Assembly (NCBI RefSeq): GCF_000814675.1
Contig: NZ_JWIG01000001.1
Span: 508,471-572,470 of the forward strand
DNA from: Pseudoalteromonas distincta
Lineage (GTDB): Bacteria; Pseudomonadota; Gammaproteobacteria; Enterobacterales; Alteromonadaceae
Direction: 5' to 3'
DNA length: 64,000 bases
In this document: positions 53,416 to 64,000 of the stretch, piece by piece
How positions within the stretch are numbered: position 1 is the first letter of the stretch
Layout of the letters: every line of letters starts with the position of its first letter
Translations under genes and position numbers: made by a program
Notes under the pieces: generated by a model
Told to the model about the DNA's origin: nothing
What the model saw: only the letters and a program-made list of their open reading frames with translations
Database searches by the model: none

Positions 53416-54197
53416 GCCTTACTCTTATTTTGTAATTGTTCTTCTTGCATTGGCTTAAAGCTTACTGCAAGGCCGGTATCATACCGTAAATCGATTGTAT
53501 CTACTTGTGCATCTGCACGTTGTTCCATTCGTGGATAAACGTCTATAAAACGTTGTACACGCTTGGCTTTATCTTTACGCCCTAAATTTAAGCGAATCCC
53601 GTTATCTAGCCAAAGTTGCCACGAAAAACGTTCCGATAATGCCAAACTTGTTAATGTTAAACCATTAACTCTGAGCATTTCATCAAATTGCTTAAAAGCA
53701 ACCCACGCCTCTTCTTCGCTACCTTCTGGGCCATATAACTGTGGTAAGTTATCATCTAACTTATCGCTGCTGGCTTGAAATGCTTGGCCACTTTGGTTGA
53801 GCAACAAGTCGCTATTCCAGTGAGCAACTACTTCATGTTCAACTACATAAACCTGTATAGTATCAGGCCATTGTTTACGTACCGAAGCGGTAGCAACCCA
53901 AGGCAAGTCTTGAACTAGCTGCTGCACGTGCTTAACATCAAGTTCAAAAAAACTACTTAAATCGGCTTTTTTAATTGCTTTTATAATTGCCGTTTCATCT
54001 GTGTATTTGGGATGCCCTTGCACTGTAAGGTGCTTAATTTGAGCATCTTTATTTTCAACTAACCAATCAGATACACCGGTGGTTACTTGTACTAAGCCTA
54101 TAACCACAACCAGAAAAAAACTCACTCCAAAAATCAGCGACCAATTAAAGTTAAGTTGCTGTTTTAGTTGTTGAGCTTTTTCTAAAAGGGGATGCAT
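53412..54197 (-). CDS. ftsQ: Cell division protein FtsQ
   Basis: 261 residues. Single membrane helix (WSLIFGVSFFLVVVIGLVQV), then a POTRA domain (KHLTVQGHPKYTDETAIIKAI, LPWVATASVRKQWPDTIQVYVVEHE) and the beta domain. It recruits FtsB and FtsL in the periplasm. It begins one base after ddl and overlaps ftsA by 4 bases. Confidence 0.94.
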   Translation of the reverse strand: MHPLLEKAQQLKQQLNFNWSLIFGVSFFLVVVIGLVQVTTGVSDWLVENKDAQIKHLTVQGHPKYTDETAIIKAIKKADLSSFFELDVKHVQQLVQDLPWVATASVRKQWPDTIQVYVVEHEVVAHWNSDLLLNQSGQAFQASSDKLDDNLPQLYGPEGSEEEAWVAFKQFDEMLRVNGLTLTSLALSERFSWQLWLDNGIRLNLGRKDKAKRVQRFIDVYPRMEQRADAQVDTIDLRYDTGLAVSFKPMQEEQLQNKSKA

Positions 54198-54198
54198 A

Positions 54199-55119
54199 TT
54201 AAAGCGTTTGCTCTAAAATGCGAACAACTAATTGCTCAAAAGTTGCCCCGTTCGCTTTTGCAGCCATCGGTACTAGTGACTTTTCAGTCATGCCTGGTAC
54301 TGTATTTACTTCAAGCAGGTAAAAATTCCCTTGCTCGTCTTGCATAGCATCAACACGCCCCCAACCACTTGCACCCACTAAATCAAACGCATCTAGCGAT
54401 ATGGCTTGTAAGTACTTAGTATCTTGCTCTGATAAATCTGCAGGGCAATGATACTGGGTTGTATTTGATTGATACTTAGCTTGGTAATCGTAAAAACCAT
54501 TAGGTGTCGTCATCTCAATGACTGGTTGTACATCGTCGCCAAGCACCGTGATTGTAAACTCACGACCAGTGATCCACTGCTCTACAAGTACTTGGTTATC
54601 AAACTTAAATGCATTAGCTAGTGCATCTTCAAGCTCTTGTGTTGTACTTGCTTGCGCCATACCTATGCTTGAACCTTCATGCGATGGCTTAACCATTACC
54701 TTTTTAAACTCATCCATAATGGCTTTAGCATCAAAACCTTTTTTAGCATCAACTACGGTATAAGGTGCAGTACTTAAACCCGCTGATTTAAATAAGTGCT
54801 TACAACGTACTTTATCCATAGCAAGTGCTGAACCGAGTACATTACTGCCCGTGTAAGGCAAGTTCATAAATTCAAGTGCACCCTGCACTGTGCCGTCTTC
54901 GCCACCACGGCCATGCAAAGCGATAAAAACGCGATCTACATTTAATTCTTTTAACTCCCACAAAGAACGACTTTGTGGGTCAAATGCAATTGCATCAATA
55001 CCACTATTTTGCAGCGCATTTAAAACAGCCTGACCCGATCGTAAAGACACTTCACGCTCTGCTGAGTTACCACCTAGCAGTACCGCTACTTTACCAAATT
55101 GTGTGTTTACCTGAGTCAT
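54199..55119 (-). CDS. ddl: D-alanine--D-alanine ligase
   Basis: 306 residues, DdlB-like size and position. ATP-grasp enzyme joining two D-Ala for the pentapeptide. Signatures: [46 protein letters not shown] and [15 protein letters not shown]. Its start overlaps the murC stop by 4 bases. Confidence 0.96.
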   Translation of the reverse strand: MTQVNTQFGKVAVLLGGNSAEREVSLRSGQAVLNALQNSGIDAIAFDPQSRSLWELKELNVDRVFIALHGRGGEDGTVQGALEFMNLPYTGSNVLGSALAMDKVRCKHLFKSAGLSTAPYTVVDAKKGFDAKAIMDEFKKVMVKPSHEGSSIGMAQASTTQELEDALANAFKFDNQVLVEQWITGREFTITVLGDDVQPVIEMTTPNGFYDYQAKYQSNTTQYHCPADLSEQDTKYLQAISLDAFDLVGASGWGRVDAMQDEQGNFYLLEVNTVPGMTEKSLVPMAAKANGATFEQLVVRILEQTL

Positions 55120-56567
55120 ACTTCACCTTGCTTAAGTTTTTCTATCGACATACCCGTTGCAGCTAATGTTTTAACTAACTGACCTATATTACCAGCGCCT
55201 TGGGTTAATACTAAATCATTGTTTTGTAAATTTGCGGCCAAAACACCTGCAAGCTCAGCATTTGTTGCTACGTGCAGCGGCTCTTTGCCACGTTGGCGAA
55301 GGCTACGGCATAAGCTTTTGCTGTCGGCCCCTACAATAGGATCTTCACCAGCGCTATACACATCAAGCAATAGTAACTGATCTACATCAGCAAGAACTTT
55401 TACAAAATCTTCGTATAAGTCGCGTGTACGAGAAAACCTATGAGGTTGATAAACCATTACTAAACGCTTATCAGGCCAACCTTCACGCACTGCTGCAATT
55501 GTTGCTGCAACTTCTGAAGGGTGATGCCCGTAATCATCAACTAACATCACGTTGCCCCGCTCGTTTTCAAATTCACCATAGTGCTGAAAACGACGACCAA
55601 TGCCTTCAAACTTCTGCAGCGCTTCTAAAATTGCATGATTCGCAATGTTTTGATCTTTTGCAACAGCAATCGCAGCGGTTGCATTAAGTGCGTTGTGTCT
55701 ACCTGGCATATTCAATGTGGCAGTTAAACACTCACCTTGTTTGTTAGTTACTGTAAATGTGCACGTATTAGCTGATTGGCTAAAGTCGCTCATGCGATAA
55801 TCAGCATCCTTCGATTCACCATACGTAATAACTGGGCGACCAAAGCGAGGGATAAGCTCTGCAGCAACTTCAGAATCAATACATACAACAGCTAAACCAT
55901 AAAACGGCAAGTTATGGATGAAATCTACATACGTGTCTTTCATTTTTTCAAGACTGCCGCCGTAAGTATCCATGTGATCTTCTTCAATATTTGTGATCAC
56001 CGAGACCATTGGCTGCAAGTGTAAAAACGACGCATCGCTTTCATCAGCTTCTGCTATTAAAAAATCACTTTTGCCTACTTTTGCGTTACTACCTGCGCTA
56101 TTTAACAAGCCACCAATAATAAAAGTTGGATCGAGCCCTGCTTGTCCATAAATACTTGCAATTAGGCTTGTTGTCGTTGTTTTACCATGCGTACCCGCAA
56201 TCGCTATACCGTGGCGAAAACGCATTAGTTCTGCGAGCATTTCTGCGCGGCGCACAACAGGGATTCTTGCGGCTTTAGCTGCAATAATTTCAGGATTTGT
56301 TTCATCAATCGCGCTTGAAACAACCACTACATTGGCATCTTTCACGTTATTTTCATGATGGCCAATAAATACCTCAGCACCGGCTTTAATTAAGCGATCT
56401 GTCATAGCGCTATGAGCAATGTCAGAACCTGTAATACGGTAGCCTTCAAAAGCGAGTACTTCAGCAATACCGCCCATACCGGCTCCACCAATACCAATAA
56501 AGTGAATGGTTTCTATTCGGCGCATTGCTGGGCGCGTGTGTTTTTCTTGTACTGACGTTTCTTTCAC
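55116..56567 (-). CDS. murC: UDP-N-acetylmuramate--L-alanine ligase
   Basis: 483 residues; adds L-Ala to UDP-MurNAc with ATP. Signatures: [18 protein letters not shown], the P-loop [15 protein letters not shown], and [15 protein letters not shown]. The start is GTG 56567, directly after the murG stop, with AGAGAA overlapping the end of murG. Coupled to both neighbours. Confidence 0.96.
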   Translation of the reverse strand: MKETSVQEKHTRPAMRRIETIHFIGIGGAGMGGIAEVLAFEGYRITGSDIAHSAMTDRLIKAGAEVFIGHHENNVKDANVVVVSSAIDETNPEIIAAKAARIPVVRRAEMLAELMRFRHGIAIAGTHGKTTTTSLIASIYGQAGLDPTFIIGGLLNSAGSNAKVGKSDFLIAEADESDASFLHLQPMVSVITNIEEDHMDTYGGSLEKMKDTYVDFIHNLPFYGLAVVCIDSEVAAELIPRFGRPVITYGESKDADYRMSDFSQSANTCTFTVTNKQGECLTATLNMPGRHNALNATAAIAVAKDQNIANHAILEALQKFEGIGRRFQHYGEFENERGNVMLVDDYGHHPSEVAATIAAVREGWPDKRLVMVYQPHRFSRTRDLYEDFVKVLADVDQLLLLDVYSAGEDPIVGADSKSLCRSLRQRGKEPLHVATNAELAGVLAANLQNNDLVLTQGAGNIGQLVKTLAATGMSIEKLKQGEV

Positions 56568-57644
56568 TTATTTTCTCTTATTTGTTACTTGCTCACAGTG
56601 CGTTGCTACGCTTGCTGTGGCATCTAAAATGGCTTGTTTTTTTGCATTTGTAGCCATTTCAGTAATTAATGAAGGTTGGGCTAAATATGGGCTTAATAGT
56701 TCAACAATTGATTGTTTATTAAACTGCCCTTGTGGCATTAATAATGCGCCATTAGCCATCACTAAATATTGTGCGTTTGCTGTTTGATGGTCGTCCACGG
56801 CATGTGGAAAAGGAACAAAAACAGCCATTTTACCTGCTGCTGCAATTTCGCTAACAGTTAATGCACCAGCGCGGCAAACAACAATATCAGCCCAGCTATA
56901 CGCCGCGTCCATATCATCAATAAATTCAGCTATTTTTGTATTACCATCCGCAAAGCCATGCATTTTATAAGCTGTTTCTACAGTAGATAAATGACCTTTA
57001 CCTGTTTGATGCCATACGCTTATAGGAGCTGTATTATTTAGTACTTTAAATGCTTCTGGTAATGTTTGATTAAGCACTTGTGCACCGAGCGAGCCCCCTA
57101 CCACTAAAATATTAATAGGGCTTGATACATCGCGTTTGACTATATTCATAACGCTTTGGCGAACTGGGTTACCTACTAGCTCGGCTTGACCCTGTGCAAA
57201 AGCACTTGGGAATGCTGCTAATACACGTGTAGCCACCTTAGCTAGCAGTTTATTGCTCATACCCGCTACAGCGTTTTGCTCGTGAATAACTAACGGAATA
57301 CCTAAACTCTTTGCGGCAATTCCCGTGGGTCCCGTAACATAACCGCCCATTGCGAGTACTACATCTGGACGCTGTTCTTTCAATACCTTACGCGCTTGCA
57401 ATACTGCATTAACTACCATGAATGGGGCTTTAATAAGACGTTTTAATCCGTTACCACGAACACCTTTTACATTAATAAAATCAATATCTATATTATGCTT
57501 AGGTACAACGCTTGCTTCCATTCGATCTGGTGTGCCAATCCAGCTAACTTGCCAGCCTTGCTGTTTTAAATAATCAGCCACTGCAATACCAGGAAAAATG
57601 TGTCCGCCAGTTCCACCAGCCACTACTACTAATTTTTTACTCAT
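56568..57644 (-). CDS. murG: UDP-GlcNAc:lipid I N-acetylglucosamine transferase
   Basis: 358 residues; makes lipid II from lipid I at the inner membrane face. Signatures: VVVAGGTGGHIFPGIAVA, ILVVGGSLGAQVLNQTLPEA, CRAGALTVSEIAAAGKMAVFVPFP. The ftsW stop overlaps its start by 4 bases. Confidence 0.97.
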   Translation of the reverse strand: MSKKLVVVAGGTGGHIFPGIAVADYLKQQGWQVSWIGTPDRMEASVVPKHNIDIDFINVKGVRGNGLKRLIKAPFMVVNAVLQARKVLKEQRPDVVLAMGGYVTGPTGIAAKSLGIPLVIHEQNAVAGMSNKLLAKVATRVLAAFPSAFAQGQAELVGNPVRQSVMNIVKRDVSSPINILVVGGSLGAQVLNQTLPEAFKVLNNTAPISVWHQTGKGHLSTVETAYKMHGFADGNTKIAEFIDDMDAAYSWADIVVCRAGALTVSEIAAAGKMAVFVPFPHAVDDHQTANAQYLVMANGALLMPQGQFNKQSIVELLSPYLAQPSLITEMATNAKKQAILDATASVATHCEQVTNKRK

Positions 57645-58816
57645 CGCTTGCCTCCACGTGAGGTGGCTTGTTTGGTTGCCATTTTGGTTTCAAAATCTAC
57701 GCGCAATAAAATACCCGTGGCAATGGTCATAATTAACAAGCTTGAACCACCATAAGAAATAAATGGCAGGGTTAAACCCTTAGTTGGCAAAATACCCGCG
57801 CTCGCACCTACATTCACCATGGTTTGAAATGCAAACCAAATACCAATGGCAAACGAAAAATAGCCTTCGTATTCTTTGCCACACTTAAGCGCTTGTTGGC
57901 CTATTAATAACGCTCTAAATACTAAAGTAGCTAATACCATTAAAATACTTACAACGCCTATTAAACCAAGTTCTTCACCTATTACAGCAAAAATAAAATC
58001 GTTATGCGCTTCAGGTAAATATTGCAGTTTTTGTACACTGTTACCTAAGCCTTGGCCAAACCAACCACCTTGGCTATAAGCCATTAGCGATTGAACCAAC
58101 TGATAACCTTTACCAAAAGGATCATCCCAAGGGTCTAAAAAGCCGACAACACGCGCCATTCGATATGGTTCAACAATAATCAGTAATACAACCAGACCGA
58201 CGCCAGTTAGAATAAGTACAAAGAACTGCCATAATTTAGCGCCAGCTAAAAACAGTAAACCAACCGTTGTTACAAACATAACAACCACTGTGCCTAAATC
58301 AGGTTGCAGCAAAATAAGCAGCGCATACACTGCAAATACAGCTATTGGCTTTGCAAAGCCTTTAATATTTTCTTGTACTTCTTCGCGTTTTCTTACCAAA
58401 TAACCCGCAATATAACTAAAAAAGTATAATTTAGCGGCCTCAGCCACCTGAAAACCAACAGGGCCAATAGGTATCCATCGTTTAGCACCATTCACTTCAC
58501 GCCCAACAATCAATACCGCTATTAACAGCACCATGCCTAGTATTAATAAATAAGGGTTGGAACGTTTCCACCAATCCATTGGCACACAAACACTTATCCA
58601 AAAAAGCACAAAAGACATTGCCAAAAACATGCTGTGGCGAATAGTAATATGGTATGGGTCATCAAATAACCGCTCTGCGGTCGGCATTGAAGCGCTGGTT
58701 ACCATGATAAAACCAACACCAATTAACATAATTACGCAGTACAACAGCGGTACATCATACAACTGACCTGAAGGTTTTGGTGTTAATGCATCTCTTATAT
58801 CGGAAAAAGCAATCAT
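57641..58816 (-). CDS. ftsW: Peptidoglycan glycosyltransferase FtsW
   Basis: About 391 residues, SEDS family with ten predicted membrane helices; polymerises lipid II at the septum with FtsI. Signatures: IPIGPVGFQVAEAAKLYFF and FISYGGSSLLIMT. ATG 58816 overlaps the murD stop (ATGA); an upstream ATG at 58837 lies inside murD and adds seven residues. Confidence 0.96.
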   Translation of the reverse strand: MIAFSDIRDALTPKPSGQLYDVPLLYCVIMLIGVGFIMVTSASMPTAERLFDDPYHITIRHSMFLAMSFVLFWISVCVPMDWWKRSNPYLLILGMVLLIAVLIVGREVNGAKRWIPIGPVGFQVAEAAKLYFFSYIAGYLVRKREEVQENIKGFAKPIAVFAVYALLILLQPDLGTVVVMFVTTVGLLFLAGAKLWQFFVLILTGVGLVVLLIIVEPYRMARVVGFLDPWDDPFGKGYQLVQSLMAYSQGGWFGQGLGNSVQKLQYLPEAHNDFIFAVIGEELGLIGVVSILMVLATLVFRALLIGQQALKCGKEYEGYFSFAIGIWFAFQTMVNVGASAGILPTKGLTLPFISYGGSSLLIMTIATGILLRVDFETKMATKQATSRGGKR

Positions 58817-60147
58817 AGTTGCCCTGCCATAACACATTGAATAAAGTCATCACCGCGTTGCATATAGTTGTTATACATATCAATGCTGGCACATGCAGGT
58901 GCTAACAAAACAATATTGCCTGTACTACTCAGTACATTGGCCAAAGCAACGGCTTCTTCCATGTTGTTAGTTAAATAGCTCTTATTGGTAATCGCAGCTA
59001 AGTCACTTGCATCTTTACCAAAACAAATTAATGCTTTTACATGTTGTTCTATGTAGGGTTTAAGTGCGTTTAAATCAGCGCCTTTAGCATCGCCACCTGC
59101 AATAACAATCAGGTTTTCACCATCACTAGCCAAGCTATCTATTGCTGCAATGGTCGCTCCAACATTCGTTGCCTTTGAATCGTTAAAATACTTTACACCG
59201 TTAAGCTCAGCTACAAATTGGCAGCGATGAGCCAACCCATTAAATTGACCTAACGCGTTCTTATATTGATCTTTACTTACTTCAAACGGACTTAAAAGCG
59301 CCATTACTGCAAGCGTATTTAAATAATTGTGCTTACCCACTACCGCAAGCGTATCAACAGGTAAAAAGGCATCGCCTTTAAGCATAAAATGAGTTTCGCC
59401 ATTATGCTGCGCTAAATGGTAATCACCTTGTTGAGCACCAAAGCTGATTAGGGGAGTTGTACCGCGCTCAACTGGATGTGTTTGAATATCGTCTGCATTG
59501 ACAACAATAAGCTCTGCACCGTCATAAATACTTAGCTTTGAGTCTATATAAGCTTGGTAACTGTCGTATCGGTCAAGGTGATCTTCTGACACATTTAATA
59601 CCGTTGCACTTACAGGTTTTAAACTCGTTGTGGTATCTAGCTGAAAACTAGATAACTCAAGTACATACACATCAAAATCATCGTTGAGTAAATCAAGCAC
59701 CGCTGTGCCAATATTCCCACCCAAAGCAACTTTATAGCCGGCTTCTTTTAATACTTCATAAGCGAGCGTAACCACGGTTGATTTACCGTTAGAGCCCGTA
59801 ACAGCAACAACTGGTTTTGTATTAATACGAGCAAATAACTCAACGTCGCCAATCACTTCAACACTTGCGTTAATTGCATTTGCAACAGCTGGTATTTTTA
59901 AGCTAAGCCCAGGGCTTATAATAATCATATTGCTTGAACAAAGCTCAGCGTCATCTAAATTACCAAAGTGGGTATCTAGATTTGGCGCATGCTCTTTTAA
60001 CCAATCAATCCCCGGCGGGGTTGCTCGGCTATCAACGACCTTGGGGGCGAGGCCATGAGATAATAGAAAACGCACAATGCCCAGACCGGTTACACCGAGT
60101 CCGAGCACTGTTATTTGTTTGTTTTTTATCTCGTTTAAATACTGCAT
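58813..60147 (-). CDS. murD: UDP-N-acetylmuramoyl-L-alanine--D-glutamate ligase
   Basis: 444 residues; adds D-Glu. Signatures: ITVLGLGVTGLGIVRFLL, P-loop VAVTGSNGKSTVVTLAYEVL, VLELSSFQLDTTTSL and FNDSKATNVGATIAA. It begins one base after mraY and overlaps ftsW by 4 bases. Confidence 0.96.
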   Translation of the reverse strand: MQYLNEIKNKQITVLGLGVTGLGIVRFLLSHGLAPKVVDSRATPPGIDWLKEHAPNLDTHFGNLDDAELCSSNMIIISPGLSLKIPAVANAINASVEVIGDVELFARINTKPVVAVTGSNGKSTVVTLAYEVLKEAGYKVALGGNIGTAVLDLLNDDFDVYVLELSSFQLDTTTSLKPVSATVLNVSEDHLDRYDSYQAYIDSKLSIYDGAELIVVNADDIQTHPVERGTTPLISFGAQQGDYHLAQHNGETHFMLKGDAFLPVDTLAVVGKHNYLNTLAVMALLSPFEVSKDQYKNALGQFNGLAHRCQFVAELNGVKYFNDSKATNVGATIAAIDSLASDGENLIVIAGGDAKGADLNALKPYIEQHVKALICFGKDASDLAAITNKSYLTNNMEEAVALANVLSSTGNIVLLAPACASIDMYNNYMQRGDDFIQCVMAGQL

Positions 60148-61230
60148 TTATCGAATCTTTAAAGTAGCTAAGCCAGCAAGCACTAGCACAACAGAAATAA
60201 TCCAAAAGCGCACAATAACGCGAGGCTCTGGCCAACCTTTTAATTCATAATGATGATGAATCGGCGCCATTCTAAAAATGCGTTGTCCGCGTAATTTATA
60301 CGACCCCACTTGTAATATTACCGATAGTGCTTCCATTACAAATACACCGCCCATAATAATAAGCAGTAATTCTTGGCGTACTAAAACAGCAATAATACCT
60401 AATGCACCACCAAGTGCTAATGAGCCAACATCGCCCATAAATACTTGTGCTGGGTAAGTGTTAAACCATAAAAAGCCAAGCCCTGCGCCCACAATGGCAG
60501 TACACACAACCACAAGCTCACTCGCTAGCGGTAAATGTGGAATATGTAAGTAAGCCGAAAAGTTAATATTACCTGTTAAGTAAGCAATAATTGCCAATGC
60601 TGCAGCCACCAAAATAATTGGCACAATCGCCAAGCCATCTAAACCATCTGTCAGGTTTACCGCGTTTGATGTACCTACTATGGCAAAATACGTAAGCACA
60701 ATATAAAACAAACCTAATTGTGGTAATACGTCTTTAAAAAATGGAACAACAAGAGATGTCTCAGATGCTTGAGCACTGGTAAAGTACAAAGCAGTAGCTA
60801 CAACTAATGCAATGACCGATTGCCAAAAGTACTTCCACTTAGCAATTAAACCTTTTGGGTCTTTACGAATAACTTTACGGTAATCATCAACAAAGCCAAC
60901 AATACCTAATGAGCCAATTACAAACAGTGTTGCCCACACATATTTATTTGATAAATCGGCCCAAAGTAGCGTGCTTGTAAAAATAGCCGCTAAAATAAGT
61001 AAGCCACCCATAGTCGGTGTACCCGACTTAGACAAATGCGATTGCGGACCATCGTCGCGAACTGTTTGACCTATTTGCATACGTTGCAAACCACGAATTA
61101 ACTTAGGCCCTAAATAAAGAGACATAATTAACGCAGTTAAAATACCTAAAATGGCACGTAGCGTTAAATACGAAAAAACATGAAAACCACTAAAATACTG
61201 TGTTAAATACTCTGCCAGCCAAACTAACAT
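60148..61230 (-). CDS. mraY: Phospho-N-acetylmuramoyl-pentapeptide transferase
   Basis: 360 residues, about ten membrane helices; moves phospho-MurNAc-pentapeptide to undecaprenyl phosphate, giving lipid I. Signatures: [50 protein letters not shown]. The start overlaps the murF stop by one base. Confidence 0.97.
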   Translation of the reverse strand: MLVWLAEYLTQYFSGFHVFSYLTLRAILGILTALIMSLYLGPKLIRGLQRMQIGQTVRDDGPQSHLSKSGTPTMGGLLILAAIFTSTLLWADLSNKYVWATLFVIGSLGIVGFVDDYRKVIRKDPKGLIAKWKYFWQSVIALVVATALYFTSAQASETSLVVPFFKDVLPQLGLFYIVLTYFAIVGTSNAVNLTDGLDGLAIVPIILVAAALAIIAYLTGNINFSAYLHIPHLPLASELVVVCTAIVGAGLGFLWFNTYPAQVFMGDVGSLALGGALGIIAVLVRQELLLIIMGGVFVMEALSVILQVGSYKLRGQRIFRMAPIHHHYELKGWPEPRVIVRFWIISVVLVLAGLATLKIR

Positions 61231-62612
61231 TATGATACTCCATTGATGGCTTGTTGCTGGCCATTAACTAAATCGGTTACTAATAATTCCATGCGAGAAC
61301 TGCGCGATCCTTTCACTACTATTGTTGTTTTTTTATTCACTTTATTAATACTTTCTTGAATTTTTTGCTGCATCTGTTCGCGGCTCGAAAAGTGGCGATT
61401 AGGAAGTTCAAACACATCACTTGCGTATTTACTTAACACGCCTAATGTAAATAACTCATCAATCCCTTGTTCAAGTGCATACTCGCCAACTTCTTGATGG
61501 TACTTACGTGCATCTTCACCAAGCTCACCCATATCTCCGAGTGCTAAAATGCGGTGACCTTGCATATCACTTAACAAGTCAATCGCAGCCTTTACCGACT
61601 TAACATTGGCATTATAAGTATCATCAACCACGGTAAGTAAATCAGACACTTCAATTAAATTAACGCGCCCTTTTACATCACCCATTGTGGCAAGTGCATT
61701 GGCTATTTCTTCAAGGGTTACATCAAATTCACTGGTCAGCGCCGCAGCGATAAGTGCATTACTAATATTATGCTTACCAGGTAGTGCCAAAGTAACAGGC
61801 ACTTGCTTGTTTTTAGTGCAAAGCGTAAAGCTTGCACGCGCATTGCCATCAAGCGTGATGTTCTCTGCCCAAATATCTAGTTTTTCGGTTGTAGAAAAGC
61901 GTTTAACATTACGCCCTTCAAGTTTATCTAACCAATACTGGCTAAATTCACTATCGCAATTAACAATGGCAACACCGTCATTTTTTAGGCCATCAAAAAT
62001 CTCACCTTTAGCTTTTGCAACGCCCATTAAGCTACCAAAACCTTCCAAGTGAGCTGCTGCAACATTACATACAACGGCCACATCTGGTTTTGTCATTGCC
62101 GTTGTGTAAGCAATTTCACCTAAGTGATTTGCACCTAGCTCAATAACAGCAAAACGATGTTGAGGCTCTAAGCGCAATAACGTAAGTGGGACGCCAATAT
62201 CGTTGTTAAAATTACCTTTAGTAGCTAATACATCACCGTGAACCGACAAAATTGCCGCACACATTTCTTTTACGGTGGTTTTGCCTACACTCCCTGTAAT
62301 TGCAATTGTTTTAGGCGCCACTTGCGCCATAACCGCAGTGCCAATTGCACCTAGTGCAATACGTGTATCGCTTACTATAAATTGTGGAATATCTACATCA
62401 ACTTTGTGCTGAACAATAACGCCAATAGCGCCTTTTTGTTTAGCCTCAGCTATAAATTTATGGCCATCAAAATTTGGCCCTTTCAGTGCTAAAAACACTT
62501 CGCCATCGCACACTGTACGAGTATCAGTATTTATATTTAGCACGTGTTGATTATCACCTTGATAATCGGTTGTTAGCACATTAGCTAACCAATCAAAATC
62601 CATTGGGATCAT
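61230..62612 (-). CDS. murF: UDP-MurNAc-tripeptide--D-Ala-D-Ala ligase
   Basis: About 460 residues. P-loop [20 protein letters not shown], then [15 protein letters not shown] and [19 protein letters not shown] 62612 ([16 protein letters not shown]) overlaps the murE stop (ATGA) and has GAGGG upstream; the in-frame codons to 62669 lie inside murE and are not part of it. Confidence 0.95.
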   Translation of the reverse strand: MIPMDFDWLANVLTTDYQGDNQHVLNINTDTRTVCDGEVFLALKGPNFDGHKFIAEAKQKGAIGVIVQHKVDVDIPQFIVSDTRIALGAIGTAVMAQVAPKTIAITGSVGKTTVKEMCAAILSVHGDVLATKGNFNNDIGVPLTLLRLEPQHRFAVIELGANHLGEIAYTTAMTKPDVAVVCNVAAAHLEGFGSLMGVAKAKGEIFDGLKNDGVAIVNCDSEFSQYWLDKLEGRNVKRFSTTEKLDIWAENITLDGNARASFTLCTKNKQVPVTLALPGKHNISNALIAAALTSEFDVTLEEIANALATMGDVKGRVNLIEVSDLLTVVDDTYNANVKSVKAAIDLLSDMQGHRILALGDMGELGEDARKYHQEVGEYALEQGIDELFTLGVLSKYASDVFELPNRHFSSREQMQQKIQESINKVNKKTTIVVKGSRSSRMELLVTDLVNGQQQAINGVS

Positions 62613-64000
62613 TGTGTTATCCCTCTTACTGCTTTTTTTAGTTGTTCTTGTACATAGCGGCGATCGCAAAAGTCGATCCGCTTATCGCCTATAATTTGAT
62701 AATCTTCGTGGCCTTTACCTGCAATCAAAATAACATCATCAGCTGTAGCGTTTTCTATAGCAAAACGAATTGCAGCTGCTCTATCAGCCTCTAAATGTGC
62801 ATTTTGAGGATGGGTTAGACCGCCTGCTACATCTGCAATAATGTCATCAGGATTTTCAGATCGAGGGTTATCACTGGTAATAATAATTTTATTAGCGTTT
62901 TGCTCAGCAGCTTGCGCCATTAATGCGCGCTTACCTTTGTCTCTGTCGCCACCACAACCAAATACACAACTTACACCACCTGGCACATGCAACTGCAATG
63001 CTTGTAATGCAAGTGCAAGTGCATCGGGTGTATGGGCGTAATCAACAACACACGTTGGCATGCCAGCTTGACTAAATGCTTGCATTCGACCAGCGACTGG
63101 CTGTAACTGCGCACAACCAGCAACTAGCTGCTCAAGCGGATAACCTAGCCCTAGTAATGTAGCGAGCGCTGCCGTTAAGTTATATAAGTTGAATTCGCCA
63201 AACAGAGGCGATTTAATTGAAATATCACCCCAACTCGTCGATAACTGCGCCGAAATACCTTCACTTGAATATTCTACATCAGAAAAATAAACATATCGGG
63301 CATTCTTAGGTGCCAAGTTTTTGCGGCCATAACAAATTAGGTTATTAAAATCATACTTTTCAAGCCATTGCTCAGCTTGAAAGTCATCTTGATTGAGCAC
63401 TACAACTTGCGGCTCAAAATCACGGAAAAGCATTAATTTCGCATCACCGTAACTTGCCATATCCCCATGGTAATCTAAGTGATCGCGCGAAAGATTAGTA
63501 AACACAGCCGCTTTAAACTGACATTTAGCAACGCGTTGTTGCACTAACCCATGAGATGATACTTCCATGGCTATCAGCTTTTTATGCTGCGAATTTAAAT
63601 CGCTCAAAATATGCTGTAAATCAACTGTTGAAGGCGTAGTGTTTATCAGTGGAATTAAGTTATCAGGATGGCCATAACCTAAAGTACCTATAATAGCCGA
63701 CTCAGTACTACAAAACTGTGCTAAGTGGGCAATCATTGCTGTGGTGGTCGATTTACCATTTGTACCTGTTACACCAATTAAATCAAGAGTCTGACTTGGT
63801 TGGCTATAAAAGCGACTTGCTAATTCTGGAAGCTTTTTATCAAGCTCCGAAACTAAATACAGTGGCTCAAAACTGCTTTCAAATTCACATAATCTGTCAG
63901 CAATGATAGCTATTGCGCCATTTTCAATTGCTTTATTAATAAATTGTCCGCCATCAAGTGTATGGCCTTTAATAGCAACAAATACATCACCTGGCGTTAC
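62609..64000 (-). CDS. murE: UDP-MurNAc-L-Ala-D-Glu--meso-diaminopimelate ligase (5' end outside the window)
   Basis: The frame is open to the window edge and continues upstream of 64000, so only the last 463 residues are present. Visible: VTPGDVFVAIKGHTLDGG, the P-loop VTGTNGKSTTTAMIAHLAQF just past 63760, HGLVQQRVAKCQFKAAVFTNLSRDHLDYHG and TSDNPRSENPDDI, whose DNPR motif marks meso-DAP specificity. It adds meso-DAP to the peptide. Its stop overlaps murF (ATGA). An internal Met at 63736 is not the start. Confidence 0.97.
   Translation of the reverse strand, partial: VTPGDVFVAIKGHTLDGGQFINKAIENGAIAIIADRLCEFESSFEPLYLVSELDKKLPELASRFYSQPSQTLDLIGVTGTNGKSTTTAMIAHLAQFCSTESAIIGTLGYGHPDNLIPLINTTPSTVDLQHILSDLNSQHKKLIAMEVSSHGLVQQRVAKCQFKAAVFTNLSRDHLDYHGDMASYGDAKLMLFRDFEPQVVVLNQDDFQAEQWLEKYDFNNLICYGRKNLAPKNARYVYFSDVEYSSEGISAQLSTSWGDISIKSPLFGEFNLYNLTAALATLLGLGYPLEQLVAGCAQLQPVAGRMQAFSQAGMPTCVVDYAHTPDALALALQALQLHVPGGVSCVFGCGGDRDKGKRALMAQAAEQNANKIIITSDNPRSENPDDIIADVAGGLTHPQNAHLEADRAAAIRFAIENATADDVILIAGKGHEDYQIIGDKRIDFCDRRYVQEQLKKAVRGITQ

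Overview
The window looks like a chromosomal segment of a marine gammaproteobacterium of the Alteromonadales, most likely Pseudoalteromonas. The basis is the AT-rich but gene-dense sequence, the gammaproteobacterial gene orders (rnr-rlmB, gcvT-gcvH-gcvP, murE-murF-mraY-murD-ftsW-murG-murC-ddl-ftsQ-ftsA-ftsZ-lpxC), the many short AAAAGCCGC-type terminators, and the protein sequences. The genus is an inference from memory of these families; no search was run.

Layout. Positions 1-12250 hold small stand-alone genes: a three-gene lipoprotein operon (CsgG-like, DUF4810, DUF799/GNA1162-like), a serine hydrolase, YajD-like HNH nuclease, an exported barrel-like protein, AcpH, ChaB, SodC, a glycine-zipper stress protein, a cytochrome-domain/Vgb-like propeller protein, a DUF4235 protein and an exported peptidase C15 homologue whose catalytic Cys is Ser. 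Positions 12497-15875 are an accessory island: an ABC-three-component (ABC-3C) type conflict system on the minus strand (nuclease-like effector, middle component, Rad50/SMC-like ATPase). The effector reading frame is broken at a run of ten A. Positions 15992-17440 hold three tandem copies of a roughly 0.5 kb non-coding repeat. The repeats are built from hairpins in which a CATGGATG core is kept while the flanking stem bases co-vary.

Positions 17526-26177 carry the glycine cleavage system (gcvT, gcvH, gcvP), a short GcvT-like paralogue, a divergent LysR regulator with a perfect 24-bp palindrome between them, and a FecA-type TonB-dependent receptor. Positions 26365-49818 are mostly housekeeping and signalling: rlmB/rnr, an enoyl-CoA hydratase, a DesK/DesR-like two-component operon led by a tiny membrane protein, an EamA transporter with a GDPD, a chemoreceptor, queG, a multi-domain histidine kinase with its response regulator, an exported glutathione peroxidase, ppiC, a GST, a tyrosine-recombinase-like protein without its first catalytic Arg, an M1 aminopeptidase, prkB, yjjX and yjjG.

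Positions 49899-64000 are the division and cell-wall cluster on the minus strand, running from murE (cut by the window edge) to lpxC. Most genes overlap by 1-4 bases, so they are probably co-transcribed and translationally coupled. They make UDP-MurNAc-pentapeptide, lipid I/II and the early divisome.

The strongest candidates for something new are the ABC-3C system with its homopolymer-interrupted effector and the adjacent repeats, whose stem-loops present AUGGAU loops resembling CsrA/RsmA sites. Many start codons were re-chosen here from Shine-Dalgarno spacing and family length.
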